Source: an uncultured Collinsella sp.
GTDB taxonomy: Bacteria; Actinomycetota; Coriobacteriia; Coriobacteriales; Coriobacteriaceae
Assembly: GCA_902495525.1 (NCBI GenBank)
Contig: CABUXL010000005.1
Location: forward strand, 1-64,000
Direction: 5' to 3'
DNA: 64,000 bases
A model generated the notes under the pieces. The model was not told the origin of the DNA. It made no database searches and saw only the letters and a program-made list of their open reading frames with translations. The first letter of the stretch is position 1. Every line of letters begins with the position of its first letter. The translations under genes and the position numbers were made by a program. This document shows, piece by piece, positions 1 to 9,085 of this stretch.

Positions 1-57
1 CGGCCTGAACAATCGTCAATATCGGTCGGAGGGGTGGCTTTGTAAAGCCGTTTGTCT

Positions 58-161
58 CCACCCGCGTAGCGGGTGGTTTAAAGCTGGCCGCTGCGCGGCC
101 AGCGGACTAAAGTCTTGAAGCAAAGCGGGGGCGGACGTTATCTCAACGTTCGCCCCCGCTT
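58..161 (-). terminator. Three stacked hairpins, terminator of the DUF2752 gene
   Basis: The first 193 bases hold no gene that I can support. They contain three adjacent perfect hairpins: 58-76 (8-bp stem, loop gta), 83-103 (9-bp stem) and 123-161 (11-bp GC-rich stem). Read on the minus strand the last one follows the DUF2752 stop codon directly and leads into a T-rich stretch, so it is the likely terminator of that operon. The other two may belong to a gene to the left of the window. Confidence 0.6.
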
Positions 162-193
162 ATGTGTCGACCGCTTTTCTAGCGCGTCCTCCG

Positions 194-670
194 TCACGAC
201 AGGAAAGAGCGAAGGATGGTGAGCCAGCGTGGGGGTTCGAGGTGGATGATGTCGTCGGGGACTCCGGCGGGCGCATGGCCGCCAAAGAGTAGGCCGGCAT
301 CTACCGGATTGATGAGGCGCACGATCCATACGGCGATGACCAGCATGCACAACACGGTGACTGCAATGTCGACACCACGCTTTAGCTTGCTCGATGCCAC
401 CTCCTCGCGCACGAACGCGAGCACAAACGCAATCGGCACCACCCAAAACAGCGGATGGTAGGCAAAGGCCGCCGCAAAATCGAGACGCAGCGCCGCCAGC
501 CACGCCCTCGTCATGCCGCATCCCGGACAAGGAGCGCCCGTCATCATTCGAAAAATGCAGCCGATATCGAGCAGGTAGAGCGCGAGCCAGGCGACAAAGA
601 GCGCGCCGGTGCAAAAAAGGGCGCGGCGAAGGAGCTCTGCCGTGCCCCTATGTCCCTGGGAGCTGTTCAC
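194..670 (-). CDS. DUF2752 family membrane protein
   Basis: A small integral membrane protein of about 158 residues. It carries the DUF2752 hallmark, a GAPCPGCGMTRA segment with a CxxCGxTR core, between hydrophobic helices; three to four membrane segments are visible. Function of the family is unknown. The open frame extends upstream to 730, but that would overlap the preceding gene by 47 bases. A GTG at 670 has a good AAGGG ribosome site seven bases upstream and lies 13 bases after the stop of the DUF4234 gene, so I start there. It is probably co-transcribed with the zinc-ribbon/DUF4234 gene upstream; the two proteins may act together in the membrane, but this is only inferred from adjacency. 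Confidence 0.8.
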   Translation of the reverse strand: MNSSQGHRGTAELLRRALFCTGALFVAWLALYLLDIGCIFRMMTGAPCPGCGMTRAWLAALRLDFAAAFAYHPLFWVVPIAFVLAFVREEVASSKLKRGVDIAVTVLCMLVIAVWIVRLINPVDAGLLFGGHAPAGVPDDIIHLEPPRWLTILRSFLS

Positions 671-683
671 GCCGCCCTTATTG

Positions 684-1292
684 TTAGGCACGAGCGCCAA
701 GGCGAGTGTTGTAAGCCGTTGCCATGGCATTGGTATTATTGATGATGATGTTCATAGCGAAGATGGGACCAAGGCCGCACAGGAGCGCGCCGAAGATCTG
801 CCACAGAAGAACGGTGGTGCCGTTTTCCTGGAACACCAGGCCGTAGCGAGGAGCGTTGGCCTGCAGGCGGTTGCCAATCTTGTAATACCAGTAGTACGCG
901 TAGAAGCCGCAGGTCACAAACGATAGAAGGATGAATTCCGCCAGACCCGGCGTGTAATCGCCGTCATCCTGACACAACGTGTTGACGTCGCGTGCCAAGC
1001 AATACAGGAAGTAGAACGAATAGATACCGCAGGTCACAAGAGAGAGCAGCAGCCAGCCGATCAGGCTGCGGTCAGCCTTAATGGGGCCATAGCCCATCGG
1101 AGCGGATGCGGACTGTTGGGCGTATTGACCGGTGTACTGCTGCTGAGGCTGGGGCACGGGCTGAATAGCCTGGGCCGGAGCGGGCTGGGGCTGCGGGGCC
1201 GGAGCGGCAGAAGCGGCACCAACGGCGGATCCGCAAACAGGGCAGAATTTGGCATCATCCGAAATGGGAGAACCACAAGTGGGACAGAACAT
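684..1292 (-). CDS. Zinc-ribbon and DUF4234 membrane protein
   Basis: A 202-residue protein. Residues 1-25 form a zinc ribbon with two CxxC pairs (CPTCG and CPVCG). Residues 27-65 are a flexible Pro/Gln/Ala linker. The rest is a DUF4234-type membrane domain with repeated 'TCGxYxFYxxY' helices (two copies, near residues 86-98 and 126-138) and a last hydrophobic helix. The architecture is common in Actinobacteria and Firmicutes; the role is not known. The start codon has an aggagag site upstream. The next gene, DUF2752, follows after 13 bases. Confidence 0.85.
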   Translation of the reverse strand: MFCPTCGSPISDDAKFCPVCGSAVGAASAAPAPQPQPAPAQAIQPVPQPQQQYTGQYAQQSASAPMGYGPIKADRSLIGWLLLSLVTCGIYSFYFLYCLARDVNTLCQDDGDYTPGLAEFILLSFVTCGFYAYYWYYKIGNRLQANAPRYGLVFQENGTTVLLWQIFGALLCGLGPIFAMNIIINNTNAMATAYNTRLGARA

Positions 1293-1448
1293 GAGCCTCT
1301 CCTTTTCCTAAGGCGTCGCACGCCTTCAAACCTTACACGTCTACGTTCTCAACAATAGCCGCGACGTTGTTGCGCAACATTGACCAATTTCCGAGAAATT
1401 TTGCTGCAACCGTTTTCCCAGGCATTTTCTTGCTTTCGCAGTAGAAAA

Positions 1449-1480
1449 AGGCACCCCGGGCTCAGTTGCCCAGGGCGCCT
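1449..1480 (-). terminator. Rho-independent terminator
   Basis: A GC-rich hairpin (stem AGGCGCCCTGGGC against GCCCGGGGTGCCT) followed on the minus strand by five T residues. It lies eight bases after the stop of the 446-residue zinc-ribbon gene and separates it from the DUF4234 gene. Confidence 0.85.
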
Positions 1481-1487
1481 CGACCGG

Positions 1488-2828
1488 CTATTCGGTTTGA
1501 TTGTTTTCGGCAGCAGGATTATCGCCCGGCTCATCCGCCGGCGTGGCAACGGCATCCCAATCGGGCTCCGCAGGCGTCGCCTCGGACGCCGGTGCGGGGA
1601 CAGGAGCAGGTGCCGGGGCAGGGGCAGGCGCGGGTGCCGGGGCAGGGGCAGGCGCGGGTGCCGGGGCAGGTGCAGGCGCGGGTGCCGGGGCAGGCGCAGC
1701 ACCAGTGGCTGCCGTGGGATTGAATCCCGCAGGAGCAGGCTTCTTCTCACCCGGGAGCACAAAAGTCAAAACGTCGTCCTTGTCCTCATCGGCCCATTCG
1801 CTTGCATAACGTGCAGCCCAATAGCCAACGGCACGGTGCTTGAGCATCTTGCCAAAGACCGTAAGGAACACCGTGACGAATGCAATCAGCACCAGGAACA
1901 ATACGAGCGTGACACCACCGGCGGTAACAATCGCCTCGATACCCGTGGGGCGATAGTAATAGCCGTACGCGCCAATTCCGGCGATGGCACCAAAGACAGC
2001 TGTCAAGATCCACGTAATGGCGTTGGAAACCAGGCCCGTCAAAAACTCGGGAAGGAACGAAGCGCAGAACAGCTTGGTCTTGTTGTGCTTAAACGCCGCC
2101 CAGACCTTGTCGAGCGAAAACGCGCTCTCAACGCGCCCGGTCACCGCAAAGTGCATCACGGCAATGTCGGCGAACATCTTAAAGAAGACCCCCAAGACTG
2201 CCGTGGCAATCATAGCCAGGACAAGCAGGCCGAGCGAACCGAACAGCGCAGCCTCGAGCGCATAGGAGCCATAGTAGGAGTACGAGCCTGCGGCACCAAG
2301 CGCCACGCCCTCCACCAGCGAAAGCACTACACCGATAACGGGAATGGCAGCGATAACCTCGAGCACGACCGAAATAACGCTCGAAAAGACTCCGAGACCA
2401 AACGACGTGGAACGCATCAGCGGACGATCCATGCCGTCATCGATCTTAAGCGACAGATCGCGACCCCACTCGATGCCAAAGCCGGAACCGCACACGCTCG
2501 CAATGCAAGCTGCCAAAAAGCCGATGGCAGCCGCAATGCCGCCAATAACGGGAATAAACAACACGAGCACCGACACAACGCAAATCAGCGCCGGCAAAAA
2601 CGCGATTTGGCATACACGCTGAAGCACGCCCGGGGTCTTGGTCATATCCTGGAACGCCTGAACCACACAGCCCTTTGGCGCATTCGCCACGGGCGGTTGC
2701 GGAACAAACTGCTGGGGCTGAGGCTGTCCCTGGGGAGCGGGGCCAGCGGCACCGGCATTAGGAGCACCACACACGCCGCAGAACTTGTCGTTATCGCCCA
2801 TGGGGGCGCCACACTGCGAGCAGAACAT
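1488..2828 (-). CDS. Zinc-ribbon membrane protein with Pro-Ala repeat tail
   Basis: A 446-residue membrane protein. It starts with a two-CxxC zinc ribbon (CSQCG, CGVCG; residues 1-24), a Pro/Gln-rich linker, then a large hydrophobic domain (about residues 65-350) with six or more membrane segments. From about residue 375 the chain becomes a Pro-Ala repeat of roughly 45 residues, encoded by a 24-bp tandem repeat, followed by an acidic tail. Pro-Ala tails of this type are rigid spacers. No catalytic motif is visible. It resembles the neighbouring zinc-ribbon/DUF4234 protein in its N-terminus only, so the two may be recruited by the same partner. Function unknown. Confidence 0.85.
   Translation of the reverse strand: MFCSQCGAPMGDNDKFCGVCGAPNAGAAGPAPQGQPQPQQFVPQPPVANAPKGCVVQAFQDMTKTPGVLQRVCQIAFLPALICVVSVLVLFIPVIGGIAAAIGFLAACIASVCGSGFGIEWGRDLSLKIDDGMDRPLMRSTSFGLGVFSSVISVVLEVIAAIPVIGVVLSLVEGVALGAAGSYSYYGSYALEAALFGSLGLLVLAMIATAVLGVFFKMFADIAVMHFAVTGRVESAFSLDKVWAAFKHNKTKLFCASFLPEFLTGLVSNAITWILTAVFGAIAGIGAYGYYYRPTGIEAIVTAGGVTLVLFLVLIAFVTVFLTVFGKMLKHRAVGYWAARYASEWADEDKDDVLTFVLPGEKKPAPAGFNPTAATGAAPAPAPAPAPAPAPAPAPAPAPAPAPAPAPAPVPAPASEATPAEPDWDAVATPADEPGDNPAAENNQTE
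1609..1704. repeat. 24-bp coding tandem repeat, four units
   Basis: Four head-to-tail 24-bp units begin at 1609, 1633, 1657 and 1681, with a few point differences. They encode the Pro-Ala repeat tail of the zinc-ribbon protein and are a likely site of length variation between strains. Confidence 0.85.
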
Positions 2829-2977
2829 AGAATCATCCCTTCGTATCTAGAGCGAATCACCTGGATCGCAAACGATGTCTTTGGCATCATTATCACCCAA
2901 GGTGAGGACAAATACTCTTAGATGACGTATTTGCAACGCGCGAGGCGCTTTTCGATTGTTTGATGAGTGTGTCCGCG

Positions 2978-4000
2978 CTAGTTCGTGCCGCGGAAACCCT
3001 TGCCGACGATCTCGGAACTGTCGACGATCGTGATAAAGGCACCCGGATCGACCTCGCGCGCATAACGGCGCAACTGCACGGCCTCGCGACGGCTCAGCAC
3101 GCTCATGATCACCGTGACGCACTTGCCCGAGAAGGCGCCGTAGCCACGGCTGATCGTTGCCGTGCGGTTGAGATGCTTGACGATAAACTCCTCGACCTTA
3201 AGGGGCTCGGAGCAAATGATCGTGCAGACCTTACGAAGGTGAATGCTCTCGATAGCCTTGTCGACCACGAGCGTCTTGGCAAACAGACCGAGCACGCAGT
3301 ACAGGCCGACGCGCGGGCCATACAGGAAAGCCGCGATGGTCACGATGCCGATATCGACCAGCAACAGGGCACGGCCGATCTCGAGCGTCGTGCGGCGCTT
3401 GAGAATCATGGCAAGAATGTCGGTACCACCCGTGGAGGCGCCAATGTCAAAGACAATGGCACTGCCCAGCGCCGGCAAGATGACGGCAAAACACAGGTCG
3501 AGCCACATATCGCCCGTCATCGAAACATCCGTCGGAATGAAGATCTCAAACAGCGAGACGTAGGCCGAAAGCGCAAACGAGGCAAAGACGCTCCAAAGGA
3601 TTGCCTTGCGCTCCAAAAAGATAAAACCCAAGACGACGAGAACCGCGTTGATAATCCACATAAAAACGCCGACGGGCAGGGTCGGGAACAGCGTGGACAG
3701 AATGACCGACACGCCCGAGGTGCCGCCGAAGGCAAAGTGATTGGGGGTTTTAAAGGCCACGATGGCAAAGGCCGTGAGGATCAAGCCCAGATTGAGCTCG
3801 GCAAAAAAGCGCGGAAAGCCTGGCTCCTGGCTGCGCTTGCGGCCGGCGCGCTCGCCACGTTCGATATCCTCGCGACCGACAACGCGCTCCATCGGCGCCA
3901 CGGGAGGACGATGCACCTCCTCGGCAGCACGCGACGCCGCCTCTGCCGCAGCGGCTTCAATCGCCCATGCCTTGCTTTCGGTCTCGTGTTCGTCGGCCAT
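2978..4000 (-). CDS. YitT family membrane protein (DUF161/DUF2179)
   Basis: A 340-residue protein with a polar N-terminal tail of about 70 residues, then a YitT-type membrane domain (about residues 75-255, five to six helices with the conserved 'GGTSGVSVILSTLFP' and 'ASTGGTDILAMIL' segments), and a soluble C-terminal DUF2179 domain (about residues 265-335). The YitT family is a widespread membrane protein family of unknown transport function. The charged N-terminal extension is longer than in typical members of 280-290 residues. It stands alone, on the same strand as its neighbours, with a 200-base spacer holding a terminator downstream. Confidence 0.85.
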   Translation of the reverse strand: MADEHETESKAWAIEAAAAEAASRAAEEVHRPPVAPMERVVGREDIERGERAGRKRSQEPGFPRFFAELNLGLILTAFAIVAFKTPNHFAFGGTSGVSVILSTLFPTLPVGVFMWIINAVLVVLGFIFLERKAILWSVFASFALSAYVSLFEIFIPTDVSMTGDMWLDLCFAVILPALGSAIVFDIGASTGGTDILAMILKRRTTLEIGRALLLVDIGIVTIAAFLYGPRVGLYCVLGLFAKTLVVDKAIESIHLRKVCTIICSEPLKVEEFIVKHLNRTATISRGYGAFSGKCVTVIMSVLSRREAVQLRRYAREVDPGAFITIVDSSEIVGKGFRGTN

Positions 4001-4116
4001 TACGGCAACCCCTCGTTAACAATTTGGAAACAATGCGCCCATTAGGGTAACGCGGAACGCGAAGATTGCAACCCTTAGTTAGACGAGCGGTATGCCTGCA
4101 TCGGGGGCATACAAAT

Positions 4117-4154
4117 AACGGCCGGCCGCACATACATCCGTGCGACCGGCCGTT
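4117..4154 (-). terminator. Terminator of the amaP-DUF2273-asp23 operon
   Basis: A near-perfect hairpin with 14-base arms (AACGGCCGGYCGCA type), 50 bases after the asp23 stop on the minus strand, followed by T/A-rich sequence. A partial copy of the AAACCTGCCAAAA repeat (see 44693) lies between it and asp23 at 4163-4200. Confidence 0.7.
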
Positions 4155-4204
4155 TGGCGTTTTCGCAGGTAAAACCTGCCAAAATAAACATCCCGTTTGA
4201 TAGG

Positions 4205-4720
4205 TTACTCGTGCTGGCTGGTGCGGTGTTCGTACTCCTCGGGGGTGATGACATCCTCGATGCGCAGGTTGACGCCTGCCACCTCAAGGCCGGTCATCGC
4301 GGCCAGACGCTCGGTGACGCGCGCCTTAACGTCGTCAAAGATCGCAGGCGCATAGGCGCCGTACTCGATGATGACCGAGATGTTGACGACCACGCGGTTG
4401 TCGTCGGTGACCTCGACCGTCACGCCCTTGGTCAGGTTCTCGGCACCAAACTGTTCCTGCACAAAGTGCATAAGGTTACCCTTCATGCCCAGAACATGCG
4501 GCACCTCGCGGGTGGCCATGGCGACGATTTTCTCGATCACGCCGTTGGAATAGGTCAGCGAGTCCTCGGACTCGTCCGCCTCCTCGTCGTCCTCATCCTC
4601 ATCGGACTCGACCTCGACAAGAGCCTCGTCCTCGAGCGTCACATCCTCGGCTTCGGCGACGACCGCCTCGTTCTCCTCGAGCTCGGTATCGGCCACATCG
4701 ACCTTCGTATTAAAAGCCAT
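4205..4720 (-). CDS. Asp23/Gls24 family envelope stress protein
   Basis: A 171-residue member of the Asp23/Gls24 family (DUF322), soluble proteins that are tethered to the membrane by AmaP and belong to the cell-envelope stress response in Gram-positives. The first 60 residues are a strongly acidic tail rich in Glu/Asp; the conserved domain follows (about residues 55-160, with 'VIEKIVAMATREVPHV' and 'VNISVIIEYGAYAPAIFDDVKARVTERLAAMTG'-like segments, quoted in part). It is the last gene of a three-gene operon after the AmaP-like and DUF2273 genes, the arrangement known from Firmicutes. Confidence 0.9.
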   Translation of the reverse strand: MAFNTKVDVADTELEENEAVVAEAEDVTLEDEALVEVESDEDEDDEEADESEDSLTYSNGVIEKIVAMATREVPHVLGMKGNLMHFVQEQFGAENLTKGVTVEVTDDNRVVVNISVIIEYGAYAPAIFDDVKARVTERLAAMTGLEVAGVNLRIEDVITPEEYEHRTSQHE

Positions 4721-4764
4721 GGTTCCTCCTTATGCCTGCCGCAGATGCGACAGTCGAATACATA

Positions 4765-5142
4765 TTAGCGGCCGCTAAACAGACGGCCGAAGAAGTTGAC
4801 GATCCCGTTCTCGCCGTCGCGAATTTGGCCGATCACAGCGCCGATCAGCACGAAGAATGCGATGACGAGCGTGTCCCACAGGCCGAGCGTGAGCACCAAC
4901 ACGGCGAGGATAAAGCCAGCGACGGCACCGAGCGTGGTGTTGGGATGACGCACAGCATAGCTCCAGATGGCAGCGCCCGTACCCTTGATGAGACCCATAG
5001 CCTCGTCAAAATCCACGGCTGCCGCGTCTTGTAACTCGGTTGCCTCTGCTTTGGAATCAAAAGGTTCGCTCGCCGGTGTGGCGCTCTGGTCAATCGTCAG
5101 GCGCGGCGTACGAGCGGTCTTATCTTGATTGGTATCACTCAC
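4765..5142 (-). CDS. DUF2273 small membrane protein
   Basis: A protein of about 125 residues with a polar N-terminus and two membrane helices (about residues 60-105) ending in GQIRDGENGIVNFFGRLF, as in DUF2273 proteins that accompany Asp23. The open frame runs on to 5355, but a GTG at 5142 has a GGAGG site 6 bases upstream and gives an 8-base overlap with the AmaP-like gene, which fits translational coupling; the longer start would place 70 residues of low-complexity sequence in front. Confidence 0.85.
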   Translation of the reverse strand: MSDTNQDKTARTPRLTIDQSATPASEPFDSKAEATELQDAAAVDFDEAMGLIKGTGAAIWSYAVRHPNTTLGAVAGFILAVLVLTLGLWDTLVIAFFVLIGAVIGQIRDGENGIVNFFGRLFSGR

Positions 5143-5680
5143 CGGAAACCTCCACGGTCTGGACGGTAGTCTTGGACGGCAAAAAACGGACGCGCGTGGT
5201 CGTACCCGGCGTGCCGAGCATGGTGTCGCAAGCTTCCTCGATGCGCTGCTGCATCGCAGTAGCCAGAGATGCCACGTCCTTATCGTCAAGCGCGATAGCC
5301 TCGACCTTAAATCGGACGTGCGAATCGTCGGGGCCTTGGACGCGGGCCTCGACATGCTCGACCATCACGCGGTCGTCGCGCTCGGCAGCAGCCCTGGCAC
5401 ACGAAGAAAGCGCCGCAAGGGTAACCTCGATATTGCGCTCCCCCGCCGGATGCACGCAGGACGGCTCGCGACGAGCAAACATCAGGCGAAAGAAGCTTAC
5501 CAGCACGCCGATCGCCACAACTCCGCCGCATGCCGTCACGACAATGCGCGGCATGGGGTCGCGCATCAGCAGCATAAAGCGATACGTATACGGCCCCCAA
5601 AACTGGCAGACAAGCGTACCCAGCGCCACGATGGCGGCGGCAAGATACACAATCGCTAGGGCTCGTTTGAGTACGCGCAC
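5135..5680 (-). CDS. amaP: AmaP-like membrane anchor of Asp23
   Basis: A 181-residue protein with two N-terminal membrane helices (about residues 7-28 and 42-66) and a soluble alpha/beta domain. This matches the AmaP family, whose soluble domain resembles Asp23 and binds it to the membrane. The sequence similarity I can see is weak, so the assignment rests on the architecture and on the position in front of DUF2273 and asp23 genes. It starts the operon; a terminator for yebC lies 60 bases upstream. Confidence 0.7.
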   Translation of the reverse strand: MRVLKRALAIVYLAAAIVALGTLVCQFWGPYTYRFMLLMRDPMPRIVVTACGGVVAIGVLVSFFRLMFARREPSCVHPAGERNIEVTLAALSSCARAAAERDDRVMVEHVEARVQGPDDSHVRFKVEAIALDDKDVASLATAMQQRIEEACDTMLGTPGTTTRVRFLPSKTTVQTVEVSGE

Positions 5681-5739
5681 GTGGCGCTCCCTTCAAATCT
5701 CGGCTCTCGAAATGCAAAACGGTTCGCATCATTATAAAA

Positions 5740-5777
5740 GAGCCGGGTCCGGTGCTCTACGCACGCGGATCCGGCTC
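5740..5777 (-). terminator. Terminator of yebC
   Basis: Hairpin with arms of about 12 bases (AGCCGG..CCG against CGG..CCGGCT) followed on the minus strand by TTTTAT. It lies between the yebC stop and the amaP-like gene. Confidence 0.75.
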
Positions 5778-5846
5778 ATCTATTCCACGAGGCTTGCATG
5801 CTCGCTTCATTATGCCCAGATATGCACGGCTTAACCCGTGTGGGCG

Positions 5847-6653
5847 CTACTCCTCCTCGAGGGCAGCGATGACCTCGTCGGTCATGTCCATGGTGCTGTA
5901 AACATCCTGGACGTCGTCGAGCTCCTCAAGACGGTCGATGAGGCGCTGGACCTTCTTGGCGTCGGTACCGGAGACCTCGGTCGGGGTAGTCGGGACCATG
6001 GTGGTCTCGGAGCCCTTGACCTGGACGCCCTGCTCCTCGAGCGCCTTGGAGACAGCCATGACGTCGTTAGCAGCGGTCCAGACGATCCACTCCTCGCCGG
6101 CGTCCTCGTAGTCCTCGCCACCGGCCTCGGCGATGGCCATCATGAACTCATCCTCGTCACCGGCAGAACCGTTGGCGATCATGGTCTCCTTCTTGGCGTT
6201 CTCGTCCAGGATCTCCTTGGCGACGACGATCTGGCCCTTGCGCTCAAACTGGAAGGCGACGGAGCCCGAGGTGCCCAGGTTACCACCAGCGTGGGAGAAG
6301 GCGGAACGGACATCAGCGGCGGTACGGTTGCGGTTGTCGGTCAGGCAGTCGACGTAGACGGCGACACCGGCGGGACCGTAGCCCTCGTACACGATGTTCT
6401 CGTAGACAGCAGCGTCGGCACCCGAACCAAAAGCCTTGTCGATAGCGGACTTGATCTTGTCCTTAGGCATGGACTGAGCCTTGGCCTTGGCAACGGCAGC
6501 GGCGAGGCTGGCGTTGTTCTCGGGCAGCGGGTCACCGCCGAGACGGGCAGCAACGGTGATGTTGCGGCTCAGCTTGGAGAAGAGGGCGGAACGCTTGGCG
6601 TCCTGCGCGCCCTTACGATGCTTGGTTGTGGCCCACTTAGAGTGTCCGGACAT
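5847..6653 (-). CDS. yebC: YebC/PmpR family DNA-binding regulator
   Basis: A 268-residue YebC/TACO1 family protein starting with the invariant MSGHSKWATTKHRKGAQDA segment. Three domains are recognisable, including the 'VYEGYGPAGVAVYVDCLTDN' region and the 'GGNLGTSGSVAFQF' loop. Family members bind DNA as transcription regulators or assist translation of polyproline stretches; which of the two applies here cannot be read from sequence. A slightly acidic insertion near residues 175-195 makes it longer than the usual 240-250. Single gene with its own terminator. Confidence 0.93.
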   Translation of the reverse strand: MSGHSKWATTKHRKGAQDAKRSALFSKLSRNITVAARLGGDPLPENNASLAAAVAKAKAQSMPKDKIKSAIDKAFGSGADAAVYENIVYEGYGPAGVAVYVDCLTDNRNRTAADVRSAFSHAGGNLGTSGSVAFQFERKGQIVVAKEILDENAKKETMIANGSAGDEDEFMMAIAEAGGEDYEDAGEEWIVWTAANDVMAVSKALEEQGVQVKGSETTMVPTTPTEVSGTDAKKVQRLIDRLEELDDVQDVYSTMDMTDEVIAALEEE

Positions 6654-6784
6654 ACGTGTCTCCTATCGGTTTCGACCTAAAGCCCAGCGCAGATGCTCGG
6701 GCAATATAAACAAACGTCGTTATGATATACCTACTGGCCTGCGAGATAAACCCCAAAATGAAGGCGTCGTGATGATACAGCCCC

Positions 6785-6817
6785 TTGGTGCAAAGTAACC
6801 TGTCCCCTTTGCACCAA
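6785..6817. repeat. CTGTCCC-core palindrome
   Basis: An 11-base perfect inverted repeat (TTGGTGCAAAG / CTTTGCACCAA) around a core that contains CCTGTCC. It sits directly at the stop codon of the DUF6020 gene and is one of several palindromes in this window that share the CTGTCCC core but have different arms (9039, 27401, 34709, 44693, 53879). Confidence 0.75.
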
Positions 6818-6818
6818 A

Positions 6819-9002
6819 TTAGGAGCAGAGGAGGTCGCTGCGGGTGATGGTGGCGCCGATGGCAAAGGGCATGCAGGCGATGACCGGATACAGGTAGCGC
6901 ATGTAGGTCGAGCCGTTGCAGGGACCGATCAGGCACGCGGCGAGCACGCCCAGCAGCGGCACCCAAATGGCCAGCCCGCGCCACGAATGACGACGTAGCA
7001 GATAGACCACCACGGCGATCATGATCCACACATAGGTGGCCGAGCTCATGGTGAGCGAGATAAACGGGATGCGCTGCACCGCCACGCGATACAGGTTGAT
7101 CAGGTGGTCGCACCAGCGCACAACCTTGCTATCGACCGGATGGAAGTCGAAGTACTTGAGGTTATCGGGCTTTGCCATAATCTCGGCACTGCGCGCCGTG
7201 CTGTAGACCCACGCATCGCGGGCACTCGGATAAAAGTAGCCGTAGTAGTTATTGATGAGCGCCGAGATATAGCACTCGGGATCCTTTTTGAACATCTGGG
7301 CCCACACCTCAAAATAGGCATCGATGTCCTCCTGCGAGGCGTACTCGTTAAAGCAGTTCTTGACGGCATCGGACTTGTCGGGGTTGTAGCGGCGGCCCAG
7401 GTTCTCGTACTTGAGTACGCGATCGATCACGGCACGCTCTTCGTCGGTCACCGAACCGTCGCAAGGAGCCTCCACGATGGTGCCGTCCTCCTTAACCGTG
7501 GGGTTGACGCCCGAGTTGAGGCCGTCGTGCTTTTGGACGAAACGAGCCGTCTGCTGGAACGGAATCGAGAGGATTTCGCGCTTGGAACCAGGCGTGATAT
7601 CGTGCGCCGGCATAAAGACCTTGGTGAAGTACATATTAGAGGCAAGGCAGAGCGCGAGCACCGCGAGAACGCCAACCCAGCGGAAACGCGGGATGGCGCC
7701 TGAAGGCGCAGCACCAGTCTGCTTGGCTGCACGACGAGCCACATGCACGTCCCATACGCAAAACGCCGCCGCGATTACGCATGCCGCCAGGGGAAACACC
7801 AGGCCGCCGTTGCGCAGGAACGTGGAACCCATGGAGCCCAGAGCGAGCAGCAGCCAGTCGTGGCGCGCAAAGAGCACGGGGGCTTTCTCGCCCGCTCGCT
7901 CGACATTGGCATCACGACGGGGCAAGCCACATGCCACGAGCTTGACGGTCTGTACCAGCAGCACCAAGAACGCGTCGGCAAAGAGCACGTCCTTGGTGAG
8001 CAACGCCGCGTAGTTAGAGAACATCGGCATAAACGCAAAGAACAGCAGGATCGCACCGCGAACCGGCAGGCTCACGCCCAGTTTGCGCAGCGATGAAATG
8101 GAATAGGCCATGCAGGCGGCCGTGATGACAAATTGAGCGCAGGTGTAGATGGCAAGACCCGCGTTAGCGCTGTTGAACAGCGAAAGCCCCAGCTGAACGC
8201 ACGAGCCGATAATGGCCGTGTGCACTACGGGATGATGCCCGTTGAGCAGCACGTTGGGGTTGAGTAGGCGCAGGTAGTCGCTCGTGCCGTTGGGATAGTT
8301 GAACCACTGGCGAATCTGCGCGCCCGTATCTCCCATAAAAAGGCCGGGCAGCGAAGCGATGAGCGTGGGCGTCCAGGCGATCATAAGCACCAGGATGGGC
8401 CCGGCAAAGGGATGGACCGAGAGCACGGCGTGAGTCACACGCCATACGCGGCCAAAGTGCGCTTCGGAAAACGGGATGCGCCGAGAGCTCAGCCAATCTA
8501 GACACTCAAAGGCAAGGTAGAAGGCAACGATCGCCAGGAGCATCCAGCCCGCGCCGCCAATCCAGGCGCAGATGATGCGAGCTTTGTCGCCAAGGACAAT
8601 CTCGGCCGAGTCGGTGAGGTCGTAGCTGCGGCCGAACACCATGCAGATGGCGAAGAACAGCGACGGCAGAATGATCGATGGACGCCAGGTGTCGCCACGG
8701 CCAAAGAACACGTAGCGAAACGGCAGCGTGAGCAGGCAGGCAAGTGCAAGCAGCATGACCGCGTCGGTATGGCCGGCAAACGAGAGGAGCACCTCGTAGC
8801 ACACGTACAGCATGCCCGAGGCTTTGGGGTCAATCGCCAAGACTGCGTTGCTCGACACCGGGGCGGGATCGATGGAAAACGCCGTGGTCGCCAACAGCGC
8901 GAGCAAAAATGCGATGAGCGTCTGCTTGGCGGGGTAGCGCTTAAACCAGACAATGCGGGCAGCGTCGCGCGCAGCCGTTGTGGAGAGGTCGGAATCCTTC
9001 AC
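6819..9002 (-). CDS. DUF6020-type large membrane protein
   Basis: A 727-residue polytopic membrane protein with about 12 hydrophobic segments spread over residues 25-480 and again over 610-725, separated by a hydrophilic extracytoplasmic loop (about residues 475-610). The pattern is like that of DUF6020 and glucosyltransferase (GT-C fold) proteins in Firmicutes and Actinobacteria; the segment 'LPGLFMGDTGAQIRQWFN' contains the acidic position expected after the first helices of GT-C enzymes. A role in transferring sugar from a lipid carrier is plausible but not shown. Single gene between two CTGTCCC palindromes. Confidence 0.75.
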   Translation of the reverse strand: MKDSDLSTTAARDAARIVWFKRYPAKQTLIAFLLALLATTAFSIDPAPVSSNAVLAIDPKASGMLYVCYEVLLSFAGHTDAVMLLALACLLTLPFRYVFFGRGDTWRPSIILPSLFFAICMVFGRSYDLTDSAEIVLGDKARIICAWIGGAGWMLLAIVAFYLAFECLDWLSSRRIPFSEAHFGRVWRVTHAVLSVHPFAGPILVLMIAWTPTLIASLPGLFMGDTGAQIRQWFNYPNGTSDYLRLLNPNVLLNGHHPVVHTAIIGSCVQLGLSLFNSANAGLAIYTCAQFVITAACMAYSISSLRKLGVSLPVRGAILLFFAFMPMFSNYAALLTKDVLFADAFLVLLVQTVKLVACGLPRRDANVERAGEKAPVLFARHDWLLLALGSMGSTFLRNGGLVFPLAACVIAAAFCVWDVHVARRAAKQTGAAPSGAIPRFRWVGVLAVLALCLASNMYFTKVFMPAHDITPGSKREILSIPFQQTARFVQKHDGLNSGVNPTVKEDGTIVEAPCDGSVTDEERAVIDRVLKYENLGRRYNPDKSDAVKNCFNEYASQEDIDAYFEVWAQMFKKDPECYISALINNYYGYFYPSARDAWVYSTARSAEIMAKPDNLKYFDFHPVDSKVVRWCDHLINLYRVAVQRIPFISLTMSSATYVWIMIAVVVYLLRRHSWRGLAIWVPLLGVLAACLIGPCNGSTYMRYLYPVIACMPFAIGATITRSDLLCS

Positions 9003-9038
9003 AGTCCGAAAGCCTTTCTAGAAACCTATCAAACTCGG

Positions 9039-9082
9039 CAAAACCACCACAAAGGTGCCTGTCCCCTTTGTGGTGGTTTTGG
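9039..9082. repeat. CTGTCCC-core palindrome
   Basis: Seventeen-base near-perfect arms (AAAACCACCACAAAG on one side) around a core with GCCTGTCC. It ends three bases before the lgt stop codon and probably also ends lgt transcription. A second, decayed copy with the same arms is at 34709-34750. Confidence 0.8.
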
Positions 9083-9085
9083 TGG

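Noticed and set aside
1380..2921. 513-residue open frame on the plus strand
   Set aside because: Opposite-strand shadow of the zinc-ribbon Pro-Ala gene; Arg/Gly-rich repeats come from the 24-bp tandem repeat read backwards.
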